From Ulota crispa (lineage: Eukaryota; Streptophyta; Bryopsida; Orthotrichales; Orthotrichaceae), in contig OY987243.1 in assembly GCA_963920765.1 (NCBI GenBank), positions 18,285,419 to 18,349,418 on the forward strand: 64,000 nucleotides of DNA. The letters are read 5' to 3'. The notes below the pieces were generated by a model. That model ran no database searches. It was not told the DNA's origin and saw nothing but the letters and a program-made list of their open reading frames with translations. Below are positions 47,827 through 58,708 of the stretch, one piece after another (within the stretch, counting starts at the first letter, position 1; every line of letters starts with the position of its first letter). Both the position numbers and the translations under genes were made by a program.

Positions 47827-49566
47827 CATCAAAGGGCCTTGGAGGTACTAGGCTTGGGAATTAAAAACAAAAAGAAAAGGAATGGTAATATGTACATGCA
47901 ATTTTGAGAGCCAATAAAAATTGGACTTGCTAATGCAAGACATCATTGTAGTCAAAAAAAAAGAGTAGGGTGTAAGGAATTTATTTTTTCTCAAAGTAAA
48001 AATTAAATCAATTAGTGAGATCCTTTGAGAGGGGTAGTGAGGGGCCTTCTGAAGGGTCCAAAACTGTGCTAATGCTTTGTGAATTTTCATAGCATTTAAG
48101 GTAGGAAGCTCATGAATCAACCATCATAGGAAAAGAGGACATTTGTGCAAAAATCAAGCCAACCTAGCAATGTGGAAGTATTTTTAATAGAAAGTCAAAA
48201 AAGAAACAATACTACGGCCATTTACTTTGTAATTTTTGAGTTATTCTGAATTGACTACAATTTATCAAAGCAAAAGGCACATAGATAGCTATTCTTGATC
48301 ATAGGTTATAGTACTCATGATTCAAAGGTGGTTTGTAAATGGAGCACATGAGTCCAAAATGCAACCACTACAAAGCTGGGAATGCTCCATAAGGCCCTTA
48401 GAGTGTGCAAGCACCCATTCCATATTCTAAGACTCAAATTGTGTTTAAAAACACATATTTATTAATTTTAGTTTGTCAAAGACAAAACTAAACACAATTA
48501 TGACCAATAAGCACACTAAGCAGTAGCCTTTGTCACTTTGTTGAGTCTCTAAAACCGTACATGCACAAGGACAATTTTTGAACATGGAAAGTGTGACCAA
48601 TTTAAGAAGCTCTCTACATTGTGTTTGTTAACTTTACATGAACAGTTCTAAATGTCCTCAAGTAAATGCCCAAACAAAATTTGAGCTTCCTACCTTAGTT
48701 AAATTTAAGAGAGGTTGTTGGTCACCGATTTAAAACCGTGGTTTGTTACAATAGTTCCAAACTGCTTTCTTTTTGACCATGCACTTTTTCCCAAAAGGAT
48801 TTGTGATTTGAAAATCATGGTGTTTTCCTTCAAAGATCAACTTATGATGAATGTTATTGAGATAAACAGTTCCAACATATTGCAATAGAGTAATTGTGTG
48901 GTTCATGCTTGATGCAAAGTTCGTATGGTGGAAGTAAACGGTGCAAAAATGTGTTTGTTTCAGGTTCTCTTCCCCTAATTCTTCCTGCTATGTTCAATTG
49001 GTATGTCTTGGCAAACATATGTTTACCAACTATGGTAAAAAACCTCCAATATAAATTTTTTAAAAATATCAAACAAAAGTTTATAAAAGGCTGTCCAAGA
49101 TGAGCACCATAGAGAATCTTTGGGAGGAAGCTATTCTGGAGTTCACTTTGCTGGGGAAGGCATTGAAGTTGAAGTTTAATATTGAAATGATAAATAACCT
49201 TTTAAAAAAAATTAGTACTCATTGTCTGCATTTTGCGCCATCTCTTTATTAATTTGTGATGAGTTTTCACCCTCCCTTTTCGCCCCTTCTTATCTCCCTC
49301 TCCCACTTGAATTTTTGGTAATTTTTTGCCCTTCCTTTCATTGGCCTTTTCCTCTCCCTTCAATCTCTCTTAATTTCAAATTTCATGCTTGACACCCAAT
49401 GATTTATAATAAATAAATCAAAAATTTATGGTGTTGATAGAGAATTTTGAATTTCTTGTGACGCTTCACAACAGAGAATTTGCTACACCAGTACAATTCA
49501 CGAAAGCTCTCTTGGTTGGTCAAAGACACAAGACCGCCCAAATTTCCTCAGGGACAATTGGGTAGC
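47827..49566. other. AT-rich intergenic, nothing recognised
   Basis: Short ORFs on both strands without family resemblance and no clear repeat. Confidence 0.45.
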
Positions 49567-49954
49567 AAATCCTCAAACGCCAAGTTGGTCACCATGACTA
49601 GTTGCTACATTAATGTTGCAACTGTCCACACATTTTAATATTGTTTCCAAAAGTTGCAATAATCAACATAATCAACATTTCGTGCTACCCTCATGAAAAT
49701 TACAAGAACAGTTGCAGGGAACCTAACACAATGTTTGTGAATTTTCTCAAATTTAGATCACCTAACGACATGAGTGCATTCAATGAGATCATTTTTTGTC
49801 TTCCATTTTTTCTGCCTTCCATGATAGACCATGTCTCCATGAACACATTATTTTTTAAATGGATGAAAAATGAAAATTTCCATCCTGACATAGTGTCTTT
49901 TTGTCATTGTCATCCATCGGACAAAAAACGTCAGCATTGGCGTTTAAGGGTTAA
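49567..49954. repeat. TTAA-type MITE family B, copy 6
   Basis: 388 bp; decayed left end AATCCTCAAACGCCAAGTTGG and intact right end TTGGCGTTTAAGGGTTAA. Internal family blocks complete, so useful with copy 3 for reconstructing the family. Confidence 0.65.
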
Positions 49955-50832
49955 ATGTCAGACGTGATTCGTCAGCTCACCATTTAGCAATGTTTTAGAA
50001 GAATGGCTTGTGAGGAGACCCATAAGAACTAGTGCCAAATATGAACATGTAGAAATCTATTAGCAACTTCGAAGTCGTACACTACTAAAAACTGACAATT
50101 CGCAATCCCATTTCCATGTAAAGACCACACATTTATCCAAGTCCAACTTTATCAATAAGGGCAACCATATGCATGAAAATAAGGGTTGCAACAAGAGAAA
50201 GATCAGGTTCCTAGTAGATTTGACATCCTCTACCTCACTGGTTTATTGAAACAATAACAACGCAGAGAACTAAATTAGAAAGCAGCCTGCAGCTCAAAGT
50301 AGACGGCTGTCTTGCCTTCAACCACAAACCCTGGATCTCAGTGTCATCTCACACAACATTTTCGATTGCTCATTTCCACCAACATTCAACAAAAGAAAAC
50401 ATTACACAAACAATCAATGACAAGATTCAACTCGACTCTCAATACAATTTCAAGTCAAAAAGAGGAAATTAAACCCTAAATCACGATTCTTTTCAAACTC
50501 ATGAAAGGCACAAGTTCTTTCACCCTCCCAGTTCCTAAAGATTTACACAAACAAATCCAGACTCAAGCTCACCAGCTCCTCCTTCACATTCCGAACCACC
50601 TTGCAGGCAATGCCAAAACACAGTCTACACGAGAAACGTTGTACAATGCAAGACAGATTCAACCAGTTCAGCAAATCTTAATACAATACAAAGTGACGTG
50701 GAGGAGAAAAGATGCTTATGAGCTTCCGAAAGACACCAGGACAATCATCCTCACAGTTCCTAAAGCTCTACACAAGGAAGTTAGACTACCACTAAAAAGG
50801 AATATTCTACCATACGAGTTATGGTGGATGGG
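49955..50832. other. 3' flank of ClpR4 with local duplications
   Basis: Probably includes the ClpR4 3'UTR. A 53-bp copy of ClpR4 coding sequence lies at 50562-50614, and a 28-bp block (CAGTTCCTAAAG plus surroundings) occurs at about 50526-50553 and 50752-50779. Confidence 0.5.
50562..50614 (-). pseudogene. Short ClpR4-derived fragment
   Basis: 53 nt matching 51005-51057 of the ClpR4 coding sequence with about seven mismatches (shared core CACCAGCTCCTCCTTCACAT versus GACCAGCTCCTCCTTTACAT). It corresponds to the segment encoding EVRNVKEELVSL. Same orientation as the gene; too short to be functional. Confidence 0.75.
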
Positions 50833-51765
50833 TCATATCAGCTGGGCTTTCTTTAGATCCGAAGCGATGCTCCTCTTCTCATCCCCCTCGCCATACAACA
50901 CCTTGTCAATGATTCCGTAATCCACAGCCTCGTCGGGCTTGAAGTACTTGGGCCGTCGAATATCATCAGTGATCTTCTCCGCAGACTGACCAGTGTGTCT
51001 GGAGATCAAGCTGACCAGCTCCTCCTTTACATTCCGAACCTCCTTGCGGGCGATGTCGATGTCGGTGGCTTGACCCCGGAACTGTGCAATGGGCTGCTTG
51101 AGCATGATGGTGGCCGAGGGCAAACACGCACGGTTGCCCTTGGACCCTGCTGCAAGCAACAGCGCCGCTTCGCCCCACGCGTTCCCTACACAGAGTGTGA
51201 AGATGGGAGGCTGCACGTACCGCATGGTGTCGTAGATGGCGAACGCTTCTGTTTCATACCCTAGCTTCTCCCCGTCTTTGGTGGTGCCCGTGGAGTTGAT
51301 GTACATGTAGATGGACTTCTCCGGGTCCTCGTATTGCAGGTACAGAAGCTCCGCCATGATGAGCTCCGTGACCGCCGGGACGAGCGACATGCCTAGGAAG
51401 ACGATGCGGTTCTTGAAGAGGTACGAGGGCAAATCCGGAGGTGGCTGTTGACGCGCATCTCCCCGCTGGAACGGGATGACCATCGTGACGACGCCGCGGT
51501 GGCCGCGGATGTCGTTGCGCTCCAGTGACTTCCGGGCGGAGAACATGCTTTCCCCGGCTATGGAGCTTTGCAAGCTGCTCCCTACAAAGGAGCACGTGAG
51601 CTCGTTGTGCAGCAGGGCTTGGGACCTCCTTGGCTCCTCCCTCCTTGCGAAATTTTGAGAGCGCATTGATGATGAAGACGACGGTGTGGAGTGCCATCGC
51701 TCAGTTCTTCGGCCTGCCGCGGCTGGCACTGATATGCCCGCCCTCATCACCTCCACGGCGGCCAT
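50833..51765 (-). CDS. CLPR4: ClpR4-like non-proteolytic subunit of plastid Clp protease
   Basis: Intronless 310-aa frame. The first ATG (51765) is used because the open frame upstream of it has no ATG. ClpR4 is a structural member of the chloroplast ClpPR core ring, needed for assembly but not catalysis. The N-terminal 90-100 residues are Ser/Arg/Ala-rich and acid-poor, consistent with a transit peptide. The Clp fold begins at about residue 107 (QPPPDLPSYLFKNRIVFLG). The catalytic Ser of ClpP is absent (GNAWGEA, residues 194-200), the catalytic His is Lys (MLKQP, K223), and the Asp site falls in RRPKYF without Asp, so it is a true ClpR. The C-terminus (DYGIIDKVLYGEGDEKRS, then SDLKKAQLI) matches ClpR4 rather than ClpR1-3. 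Codons are GC-rich. Arabidopsis CLPR4 is about 305 aa; I recall it as multi-exon, so absence of introns here may point to a retrocopy. Confidence 0.93.
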   Translation of the reverse strand: MAAVEVMRAGISVPAAAGRRTERWHSTPSSSSSMRSQNFARREEPRRSQALLHNELTCSFVGSSLQSSIAGESMFSARKSLERNDIRGHRGVVTMVIPFQRGDARQQPPPDLPSYLFKNRIVFLGMSLVPAVTELIMAELLYLQYEDPEKSIYMYINSTGTTKDGEKLGYETEAFAIYDTMRYVQPPIFTLCVGNAWGEAALLLAAGSKGNRACLPSATIMLKQPIAQFRGQATDIDIARKEVRNVKEELVSLISRHTGQSAEKITDDIRRPKYFKPDEAVDYGIIDKVLYGEGDEKRSIASDLKKAQLI

Positions 51766-51845
51766 TGCTGGTTCCTCTTCCCCGGCCCTCCAAACCCTAA
51801 TCCTGGCTTGAAAGGCAATCACCTCCCTCAAATGTATTCAAACCC

Positions 51846-52374
51846 CTACCACACCGAAGAGCTTATCAGTTGATATGAGCGCCTAATTCCGTCAGAATGT
51901 TCGTCTCCTTCACCGACCCTAGAACATTCGGAATTAGAGACAGTCTAAGAAACCTAGTTTTCTCAAAGCGACAACTTCGTACCTAGATTGCACAGCTCAA
52001 ACCCTAAGCTTAACCCAGGAATCTCACATAAAAACCAATTCAACGATTCGATTTCTGCTTATCGAGAATTCATCGAAAGAATTGGCTGGTCCTCCCCGAA
52101 TGCAGAGATTTTGCCATGGAGACAGTACTTAGCAGAAGAGACGAACGGGCAATCCAGAATTGAACAGCTTGAGCTGGGAAAACAGAAGTTGACCTACACC
52201 CAAGCCTTGCACGGTGTTTTGCTAAGAGTTTCTAACCTAATACATACAGTTGCGAGAGAATCACACACCGAAGCCTTTGCGATCATAAGCAAAAACTCTG
52301 TAGGAAATGGAAGTGGAAACTGCAGAATTTGATAAAAAAAAAAAGACTGAAATTGTGGAAGGAATAATTCTTAC
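51846..52374 (-). other. Putative 5'UTR intron of ClpR4
   Basis: On the minus strand a GTAAGAAT donor follows ...CGTGCTCG at 52374, and a TGTGGTAG acceptor ends at 51846, 80 nt before the ATG. This would make a 529-bp intron in the leader, with a non-coding first exon above 52375. ORFs in this stretch would then be non-coding. Inferred from splice signals only. Confidence 0.35.
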
Positions 52375-52536
52375 CGAGCACGCGAGAGGGGTGCAGCCAA
52401 TGCGCAATCCACGTCCTTGAAACAGCAAGGAATTTTTGCAATTCAGAGAGAGACACGACGAGGAGGCTATCCACTCCTCCCCCCGCCTCTGCGAAAGGTT
52501 TTTGCCGGGCAGAAACTCGGGCAGCCCAGGTCCTCC

Positions 52537-52759
52537 AACCGAATGACCATAGGGCATAGTATATTCGCTGCGGTATAATTGGCATTTAGAGGTTTTATTT
52601 GGAATCTCAAGTAGCTCACTTGAACTGCTTTCATCTACAGTATTTTTCAACTTTTTTGTGAATTTCAATTTTAGTAAAGGTGTGAATCTATTTCAAATAC
52701 ACAAAAAATATCCTATATTATATTGGTTGCAGCAGCACGCTCAGACGTTCAAGGGTTAA
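52537..52759. repeat. TTAA-type MITE family A, copy 4, beside ClpR4 5' end
   Basis: Right end ACGTTCAAGGGTTAA is intact; the left end is decayed (GACCATAGGGCATAGTATAT without TTAACCC). It abuts the presumed first exon of ClpR4 and so may overlap its promoter. Confidence 0.6.
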
Positions 52760-53274
52760 GCTTATTTCACAATGTGCTTATTTAGCTCCGAAGTGCCTAA
52801 TAAGAACACATTCAGTACATTTTTGTCGTGCAACTTAACAAAGAATCAATAAGACTGTTAACAAGATTCGTTTTGCGTACTCCACAAATCTTCATCAAGA
52901 TTCAATAGTAGAATTCTCCTAATTATAATGATCAAAATTGACTAAAATTGTCGAAATGGGCTATCTAAAAGTAAGCAATCTTTTATAAAATCTAACTTTC
53001 TCATTGACAAACTGTTCGACCAAAACCTCAATTTTATAAATGCAAAGAAATGTAAGTCTAGAACAGATCCAACAAATAACAAAGATTTAAAGGTTAAGCA
53101 TCCTCATTGAGAAAGGGGATTTGCATCAAAGTTGTTTGAGAACCTAAATATGAGAACTCTAAACTTCAAACTCCAATGATAGTGCCAGGTTAGGCTTCAT
53201 ATAAATAATTAGAAGTGTCTATGCCTCTCTAGTGTGTGGAACATATCACAAGAACAGAGAAATTTTTCTGTTCA
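52760..53274. other. Intergenic, nothing recognised
   Basis: AT-rich spacer between family A copies 4 and 5. Confidence 0.4.
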
Positions 53275-53508
53275 TTAACCGTTAAACGTCCATAAGGAAT
53301 TGTATATACACTGATGTATAATTGTCATTTGCTACCGATAAGAAATTTTAATTTGGGATCTCAAGTAGCTCACTAGAATTGCATTGATCTATTCTCCAAC
53401 TTTTTTGTTGGTCTCAAAAGTAGTAAAGGTGTGGATTCATTTCAAATACAAGAAAGATATCCTGTATTGTACTGGTTGTAGTGGCACATTGGGACGTTTA
53501 GGGGTTAA
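53275..53508. repeat. TTAA-flanked MITE family A, copy 5
   Basis: 234 bp from TTAACCGTTAAACGTCCATA to GGGACGTTTAGGGGTTAA, same orientation as copy 2. Its right TTAA (53505-53508) is also the left TTAA of copy 6. Confidence 0.85.
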
Positions 53509-53744
53509 CCCTTAAAGGACCGCTCTATGTATTACATAGCAAATACACTGCCGTATAATTGGCATTTGCTACCAATAAAAAGTTTTAATTTGGGATCTTG
53601 ACTAGCTCACTAGAACCGCATTGATCTATATTCTAACTTCTTTGTGGATCTCAAATGTAGTAAAGGTGTGGATGCATTCCAAATACAAGAAAATACTAAA
53701 TATTGTATTGGCCGCAAAGGGCTCCTCGGTCATTTAAGGGTTAA
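53505..53744. repeat. TTAA-flanked MITE family A, copy 6
   Basis: 240 bp from TTAACCCTTAAAGGACCGCT to CGGTCATTTAAGGGTTAA. Shares a TTAA with copy 5 on the left and with the 916-bp element on the right (53741-53744). Confidence 0.85.
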
Positions 53745-54656
53745 CCCTTTAGAAACCACTAAACCATATTTTGGTTTGGGAGAGTAGTTTTTGGCCTATA
53801 TAGTAAAATTGCTCAACAATTTGGAAAATGATCTTGAAGAACGATTGTGGTCACAAGACTTTTGCATCCAACCCAAGAAACAACAATGGAATCGGATATG
53901 TGAGTTGATAAATAATGGTATTTACACATCATGGCCTCAAAATACGTATCCATATTTGGTCAAAGATGGATCAAAGCAACAACACAATACATCAAACATC
54001 CAAGAAGAATGCCACAATTCAATTGTGCAATCTTAAAAAAATTCAAATTGCTTAAGGAATACGCTTGTATTGTTTCACTATATGGTAATAGTACAATTGT
54101 AGTATTTGAGAATCCATTGAAATGATACTATCATTTTATTTTATTTTAAATTTCATTCTATATTTAAGGCCAATTCTTGATTGCTTTCACCAATCAGATT
54201 TTCCATAACAATTATCAAGTTTCATGTAGAATTGTTTTAGGGTAGCAAAGAAAATGGGAATTTTGACCCTTTTTGTCCACTTAGCTACACCTTGTGATTA
54301 TTATTTTTGTTTATTTTGAGTGAAACTAGTCTTGTTGGAAAGGTGGGAAATCTTGCTTTTTAGAAATGTAAGGCTCTTCTCAACCAAAGCTTGCATGAAG
54401 CGTTAACATTCAAAACCACACAAGCATGAAAAACTAAAGATTTTCCATATGCAGCTCACTCAATCATTATAATATTTCACTTCCAACGATAAATCTAGCT
54501 GAAATGTTGATGCATTGCAACAAACAAAGTGTCCTTCACATTTGCATGGTTGGATTATTCAAATTGGGTCCATATTTGATTCAAATGCACATCTAATTTT
54601 ATTGCCCTGGTTTCTAGTGGATTTTGGGAAAATGTGTGTGGTCTTTAAAGGGTTAA
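53741..54656. mobile_element. 916-bp TTAA-flanked element
   Basis: Bounded by TTAACCCTTTAGAAACCAC and GTGTGTGGTCTTTAAAGGGT (then TAA), an inverted pair with TTAA at each edge. Apart from its ends the interior does not match family A. The 81-codon ORF at 53791-54036 has no transposase motif. Third member of an uninterrupted run of TTAA-flanked insertions. Confidence 0.65.
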
Positions 54657-55111
54657 TCGCATTTAAGATATTGACATTCTTGTTATTTTCTTAATGAGGT
54701 AGTATTCAAAATTTACTTACATGACTAGTATGGCTTTTAGTGAAAATAAAAGAATTCACTTGATAAATCTACATGATTATTAGTGGAAATTTTGCTTCAA
54801 TAAAACATCTTGCTACGAACATAATTTAGCTTGAGTAGATACACCCCCAACAAAAAAAGACTCTTCAGTTTATATTCAACCTAAAGTTATAACATTAGCA
54901 AAAAAAATCAAAACTATAATGCAATCAACAAACGAAAATATTTCACAACAAGAAAAATTAGTAAAAGTTGAAGGTTTTCTTTTTTGAAGTCCAAGTTTTA
55001 CAAAGTTCACAAATTTTCAAACCATAAATAATCACATATGATTCTTATCAAATAAAATAAGATGTCTTTTAAGTGTAATGTGTAGCTTATTAGACGCTTT
55101 CAGCTTAACCC
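54657..55111. other. Intergenic, nothing recognised
   Basis: AT-rich spacer without ORFs or repeats of note. Confidence 0.4.
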
Positions 55112-55344
55112 TTAACCCTTCAAGGACACAGCATGCTGTTGTGATCTGTAGAATACAAGGTATTTTTCTTGTATTTGGAATAGATTCACACCTTTAATGC
55201 ATTTGAGATCAACAAAGAAGTTGAAGAATAGATCAAAGCAATTCTAGTGAGCTACTTGAGATCCCAAATTAAAACTTCTTACTGGTAGCAAATACCGATT
55301 ATATAACAACGTATATACTATGCCCTATGGTCCTTTAAGGGATA
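55112..55344. repeat. TTAA-type MITE family A, copy 7
   Basis: From TTAACCCTTCAAGGACACAG to GGTCCTTTAAGGGATAA, the last TTAA mutated to ATAA. Orientation as copies 1 and 3. Confidence 0.75.
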
Positions 55345-55348
55345 AACG

Positions 55349-55556
55349 TCATAAAGGCCCTTTGCAACTAGTACAATACGTGGTATTTCTCTTGTATTTG
55401 GAATGGATCCACACCTCTACTACATTTGAGATTGACAAAGAAGTTGGAATATAGATAAACTCGGTTCTAGTGAGCTATTTGAGATCCCAAGTTCAAACTT
55501 CTTGTTGGCAGTAAATTCCAGGTATACAACAAGGTATCTACTATGCCCAACGACGC
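55349..55556. repeat. MITE family A, copy 8, truncated
   Basis: Starts in AAAGGCCCTTTGCAACTAGT and runs through the family blocks to ACTATGCCCAACGACG, where similarity stops; the right inverted repeat is lost. Tandem to copy 7. Confidence 0.65.
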
Positions 55557-57444
55557 TATCGGGGGAGCGGCAAGCTGTGAGCTTGTGAGCTGAGAGCGGG
55601 AAAGTCATGAGCATGGACCCTAAATCCTAAACATTTGAAGTATAAATGAAAATCTACATTGATGAGTTTAAACATTTGTAGTAATTAAATGAAATTAGAA
55701 CTCAAATTGAGAATGGGATCCTATTACCATGCATATTGGTTTGCACCCATGATTGTGTAGTTGAAACGGTTTAAGCCAAATGTTTTAGAGGTTTTCTAAA
55801 TAATTGAAGCACATGACATGACATTAATAAAACAAAGTAGGTGGTATTCAGTAAAATAAAGAGAAGGTCCAACAATTGAGGGAATTTGATTTGCCATGAC
55901 TTGGTGGTGTAATACAGGGGTTGTCAAAGAGTTAGTTTAGATCTGTTGAGCAGTAGTGAGGGCACAGTTATGGGTATTATTATTTGGTCATAAATAGAGA
56001 AGAACAAAATAGAAGTGCAGATTGAAAAGATTTGTGTGTCTCTATCAACTTTCATGTTTGGGATTTAGGCAAAAAAAGAACATGAACAACAACAGAAGGG
56101 TCATTAGGTTTAGGTCATGCAAATTACATCCATCATACTAATATGAAGAGTTTCAAAAGGTTAACTATCCACCCTCAAAGGAATGTATTAAAGGAAACTT
56201 GTGCACGTAACACATTAAGTACCATGGTAGTAGGGATATACCAATACATATTTAAAAGAAAAGCAGTGACAACATCATTCTCATTGGATATACATGGGAA
56301 TGATTATAGAACATTGGTCTGTAATATGTGAAAAGAACATTGATGTTATTACTAAGGAACAAAATAGTAATAAGCAAAGGCAGAGGTTCATCTACTCTTT
56401 CATTTTTATGATCCCTGCTTGAATGAGGAGGGTTTTAACCTTAGAGTAGCTAAATCTGGGTGCATGAATAAAAATGTCTTTCACGAGGTCCATCTTGCAG
56501 TGGTAACAAAAGAGGTAATACAAATGTTTGCAATTCACATATGCCAACAACTTTTGATGGCAGCAACAGCCATGTTGGTAAAGTTAGGACAATTGCAAGC
56601 AGTAACATTTCCTACTGTAATTTGGTAGACATTCACATGGCTTTCAAATTCCATTTGAAGGGAAACAATTGCCTATAAGGCAGGCAAAGGAAGCATTGTA
56701 GCTCCCAAAATTGAACCGTGTACGTTACCTGCACTTTTCCGTTTATTCCTCAGCTTAAGAGTTGGCACATTGGTGGAACGTCAAATGGTGGAGTTCTGCC
56801 TCTTCTATGGGTATGAGTCCGGATTGGGCGGGTCCACTTCATTATATAGGGTGCACTCAAAGCAAGCAACCATGCCAAATAGTTGACATGGGGACAATGA
56901 AGGTTGCTCCTACAAGTAAAAAGCTGCATGTTGTAGTGGAATAGACTCCTCACAATTAGGTTTTGTATCAGAGAGTATTGACCAAACTTCAAGAACCTTT
57001 GGCCAATCAAATTACAAATTGTTGCTTAGAGCCTTTCACACATTGTTCAATGTCATTCATGAGGATGCTAGCTAAGGGTGACTACTATGTAAGTCATAAG
57101 GGTAAAAATGAAGGGTTTTTTAGCAAATGCATCTAGTTTCATTGAAAAATGAAGTCTTTAAAAGAGAATTTATGACTCATATTTAGAAAGTAGATGGGTT
57201 GATAATCCAATTTCTACCAAAATAAAGTATATATCTCTAATGTGATAAGAGAAAAGGACTTTTGAACATAGCTCCTAAAACTGTCATAGAATTTTTTTTC
57301 TTGCTAAATAGGACTCTTGAATTGATATGTAGACTCATAATATGGGCACAATCTTTTGGCATCATTATTGGAGGATTGGGATGATTACATTTGGGAATAA
57401 ATATTTAATGAATGTAATTTACATTTTGGAAAAAAGGACTTTTA
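55557..57444. other. Intergenic, no gene recognised
   Basis: ORFs of 60-86 codons around 56143-57010 show no motif. The composition near 56400-56950 is slightly more gene-like, but no exon structure could be supported. Confidence 0.4.
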
Positions 57445-57800
57445 TGTGCTCTTGAACGACTACAATTTTTGGTCCTATTTGGGGATTGATTTCTCTAAGT
57501 TAAATTAAAAAAATTAGTTTCCTTTTTTACTTGAATGTCTTAGAATGGCATAAACTAGGGTGCTCAACTTTTGGAATTTGGAACTCTCATTGAGAAGAGG
57601 GTGAATTCTCATTAGGAACACAATGTGCTCCTGAATGACTACAATTTTTGGTCTTTTTTTGGGAATTGATTTCTCTAAGTTAAATCAATTTTTAGTGTTT
57701 TTTTTCATAAGTGTCTTAGAATGGCTTAAACTAGGGTGGCCAACCTTAGGAATTTGAAACTCTCATTGAGAAGAGGGAGAATTCTCATTGGAAATACAAA
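57445..57800. repeat. Tandem duplication, 2 x about 178 bp
   Basis: Units 57445-57623 and 57624-57800 share TGACTACAATTTTTGGTC, GATTTCTCTAAGTTAAAT, GTGTCTTAGAATGGC and CTCTCATTGAGAAGAGGG in order with modest divergence. Confidence 0.85.
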
Positions 57801-57816
57801 AACACTCCGTTTTGTA

Positions 57817-58365
57817 CTAAAAAAAAGGACTTTTTTCTTGCCACAAATGGGAACCCTTAGCTTGCATCTGCTTATTAGCACAAAACCAAAAATCTATTGT
57901 GATCTCACGACGTCCATAATCCACTTTCCTTCCATGGTATGTCGGAGCAGGAGTACCTTTCAAGCCTTTGCCAACTTTAGCAGTACATTTCAGAATGGTA
58001 TTGCGTTGTTGAGCATGACACTTAATATTGGATTTAGGTTTCATCCTAGCAATGTGCCATTTTGAGGTGTCACAGTCTCTCTCAAAAGGTTTAGCTACAT
58101 AGGTGGAATTAGTGACCTCCGGTATACTACTAGGTCCACCTTAGGTGTCTTCAAAGTTGCTTGAGGACCTCTTTTTCACACGTGGTTCTAAAAAATTTAA
58201 CTTACCAGGTCGGTGAGATTCTCCCTCATCACCAATTGGAGTGACCACTTTCCTCTTAGTACTACCAAAAACCTCTTTGCCTTCCAAATGAAGAATGTGT
58301 GTTCCAAGATCCTCCGCCACTGACAATGTATTTAGTGCGTTAGCAAAAAAATTGGGATTGCCGCT
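57817..58365 (-). pseudogene. Broken gene fragment, family unknown
   Basis: One minus-strand frame reads through about 170 protein-like codons, broken by a single TAA after ...RSSSNFEDT. Before the stop it is charged and basic (GSTKRKVVTPIGDEGESHRP). After it comes GGPSSIPEVTNSTYVAKPFE, then KWHIARMKPKSNIKCHAQQR and GKGLKGTPAPTYHGRKVDYG. Cys/His spacing is not clearly a zinc finger. No start codon context or introns could be fixed. Possibly a transposon-carried or degenerate gene piece. Confidence 0.4.
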
Positions 58366-58708
58366 CTATATTGCAACTCTCACTTTCTACTTGTTTTTTA
58401 AAGAACCAGAACCAGTGCATTGTCCTGGTGTAGATATGCACTAAAGTTTGTGAGTTGTTGTCACATGTGCTTGTACGCCATTATCACATGTAGCTTCAAA
58501 TATATTATCTCAATAATTTCCAAATATCTGGAGCCACTTGTTGTAGACGGTCTCTAACAAATTGCAAGTAGGCATATCCGCCAACTCCTCCAAGTTAAAG
58601 TTATGCATACAATACACACAATAGAAATTATGTTAATCTATGAGATACATGCCAAAAATCCTGATGGACACGAGCAACTATAGAATATAATTCTTGGCAG
58701 AATGTTCA

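Noticed and set aside
50501..50920. 139-codon plus-strand ORF next to ClpR4
   Set aside because: It overlaps the antisense of the ClpR4 3' end and the copied ClpR4 fragment; no independent protein-like features.
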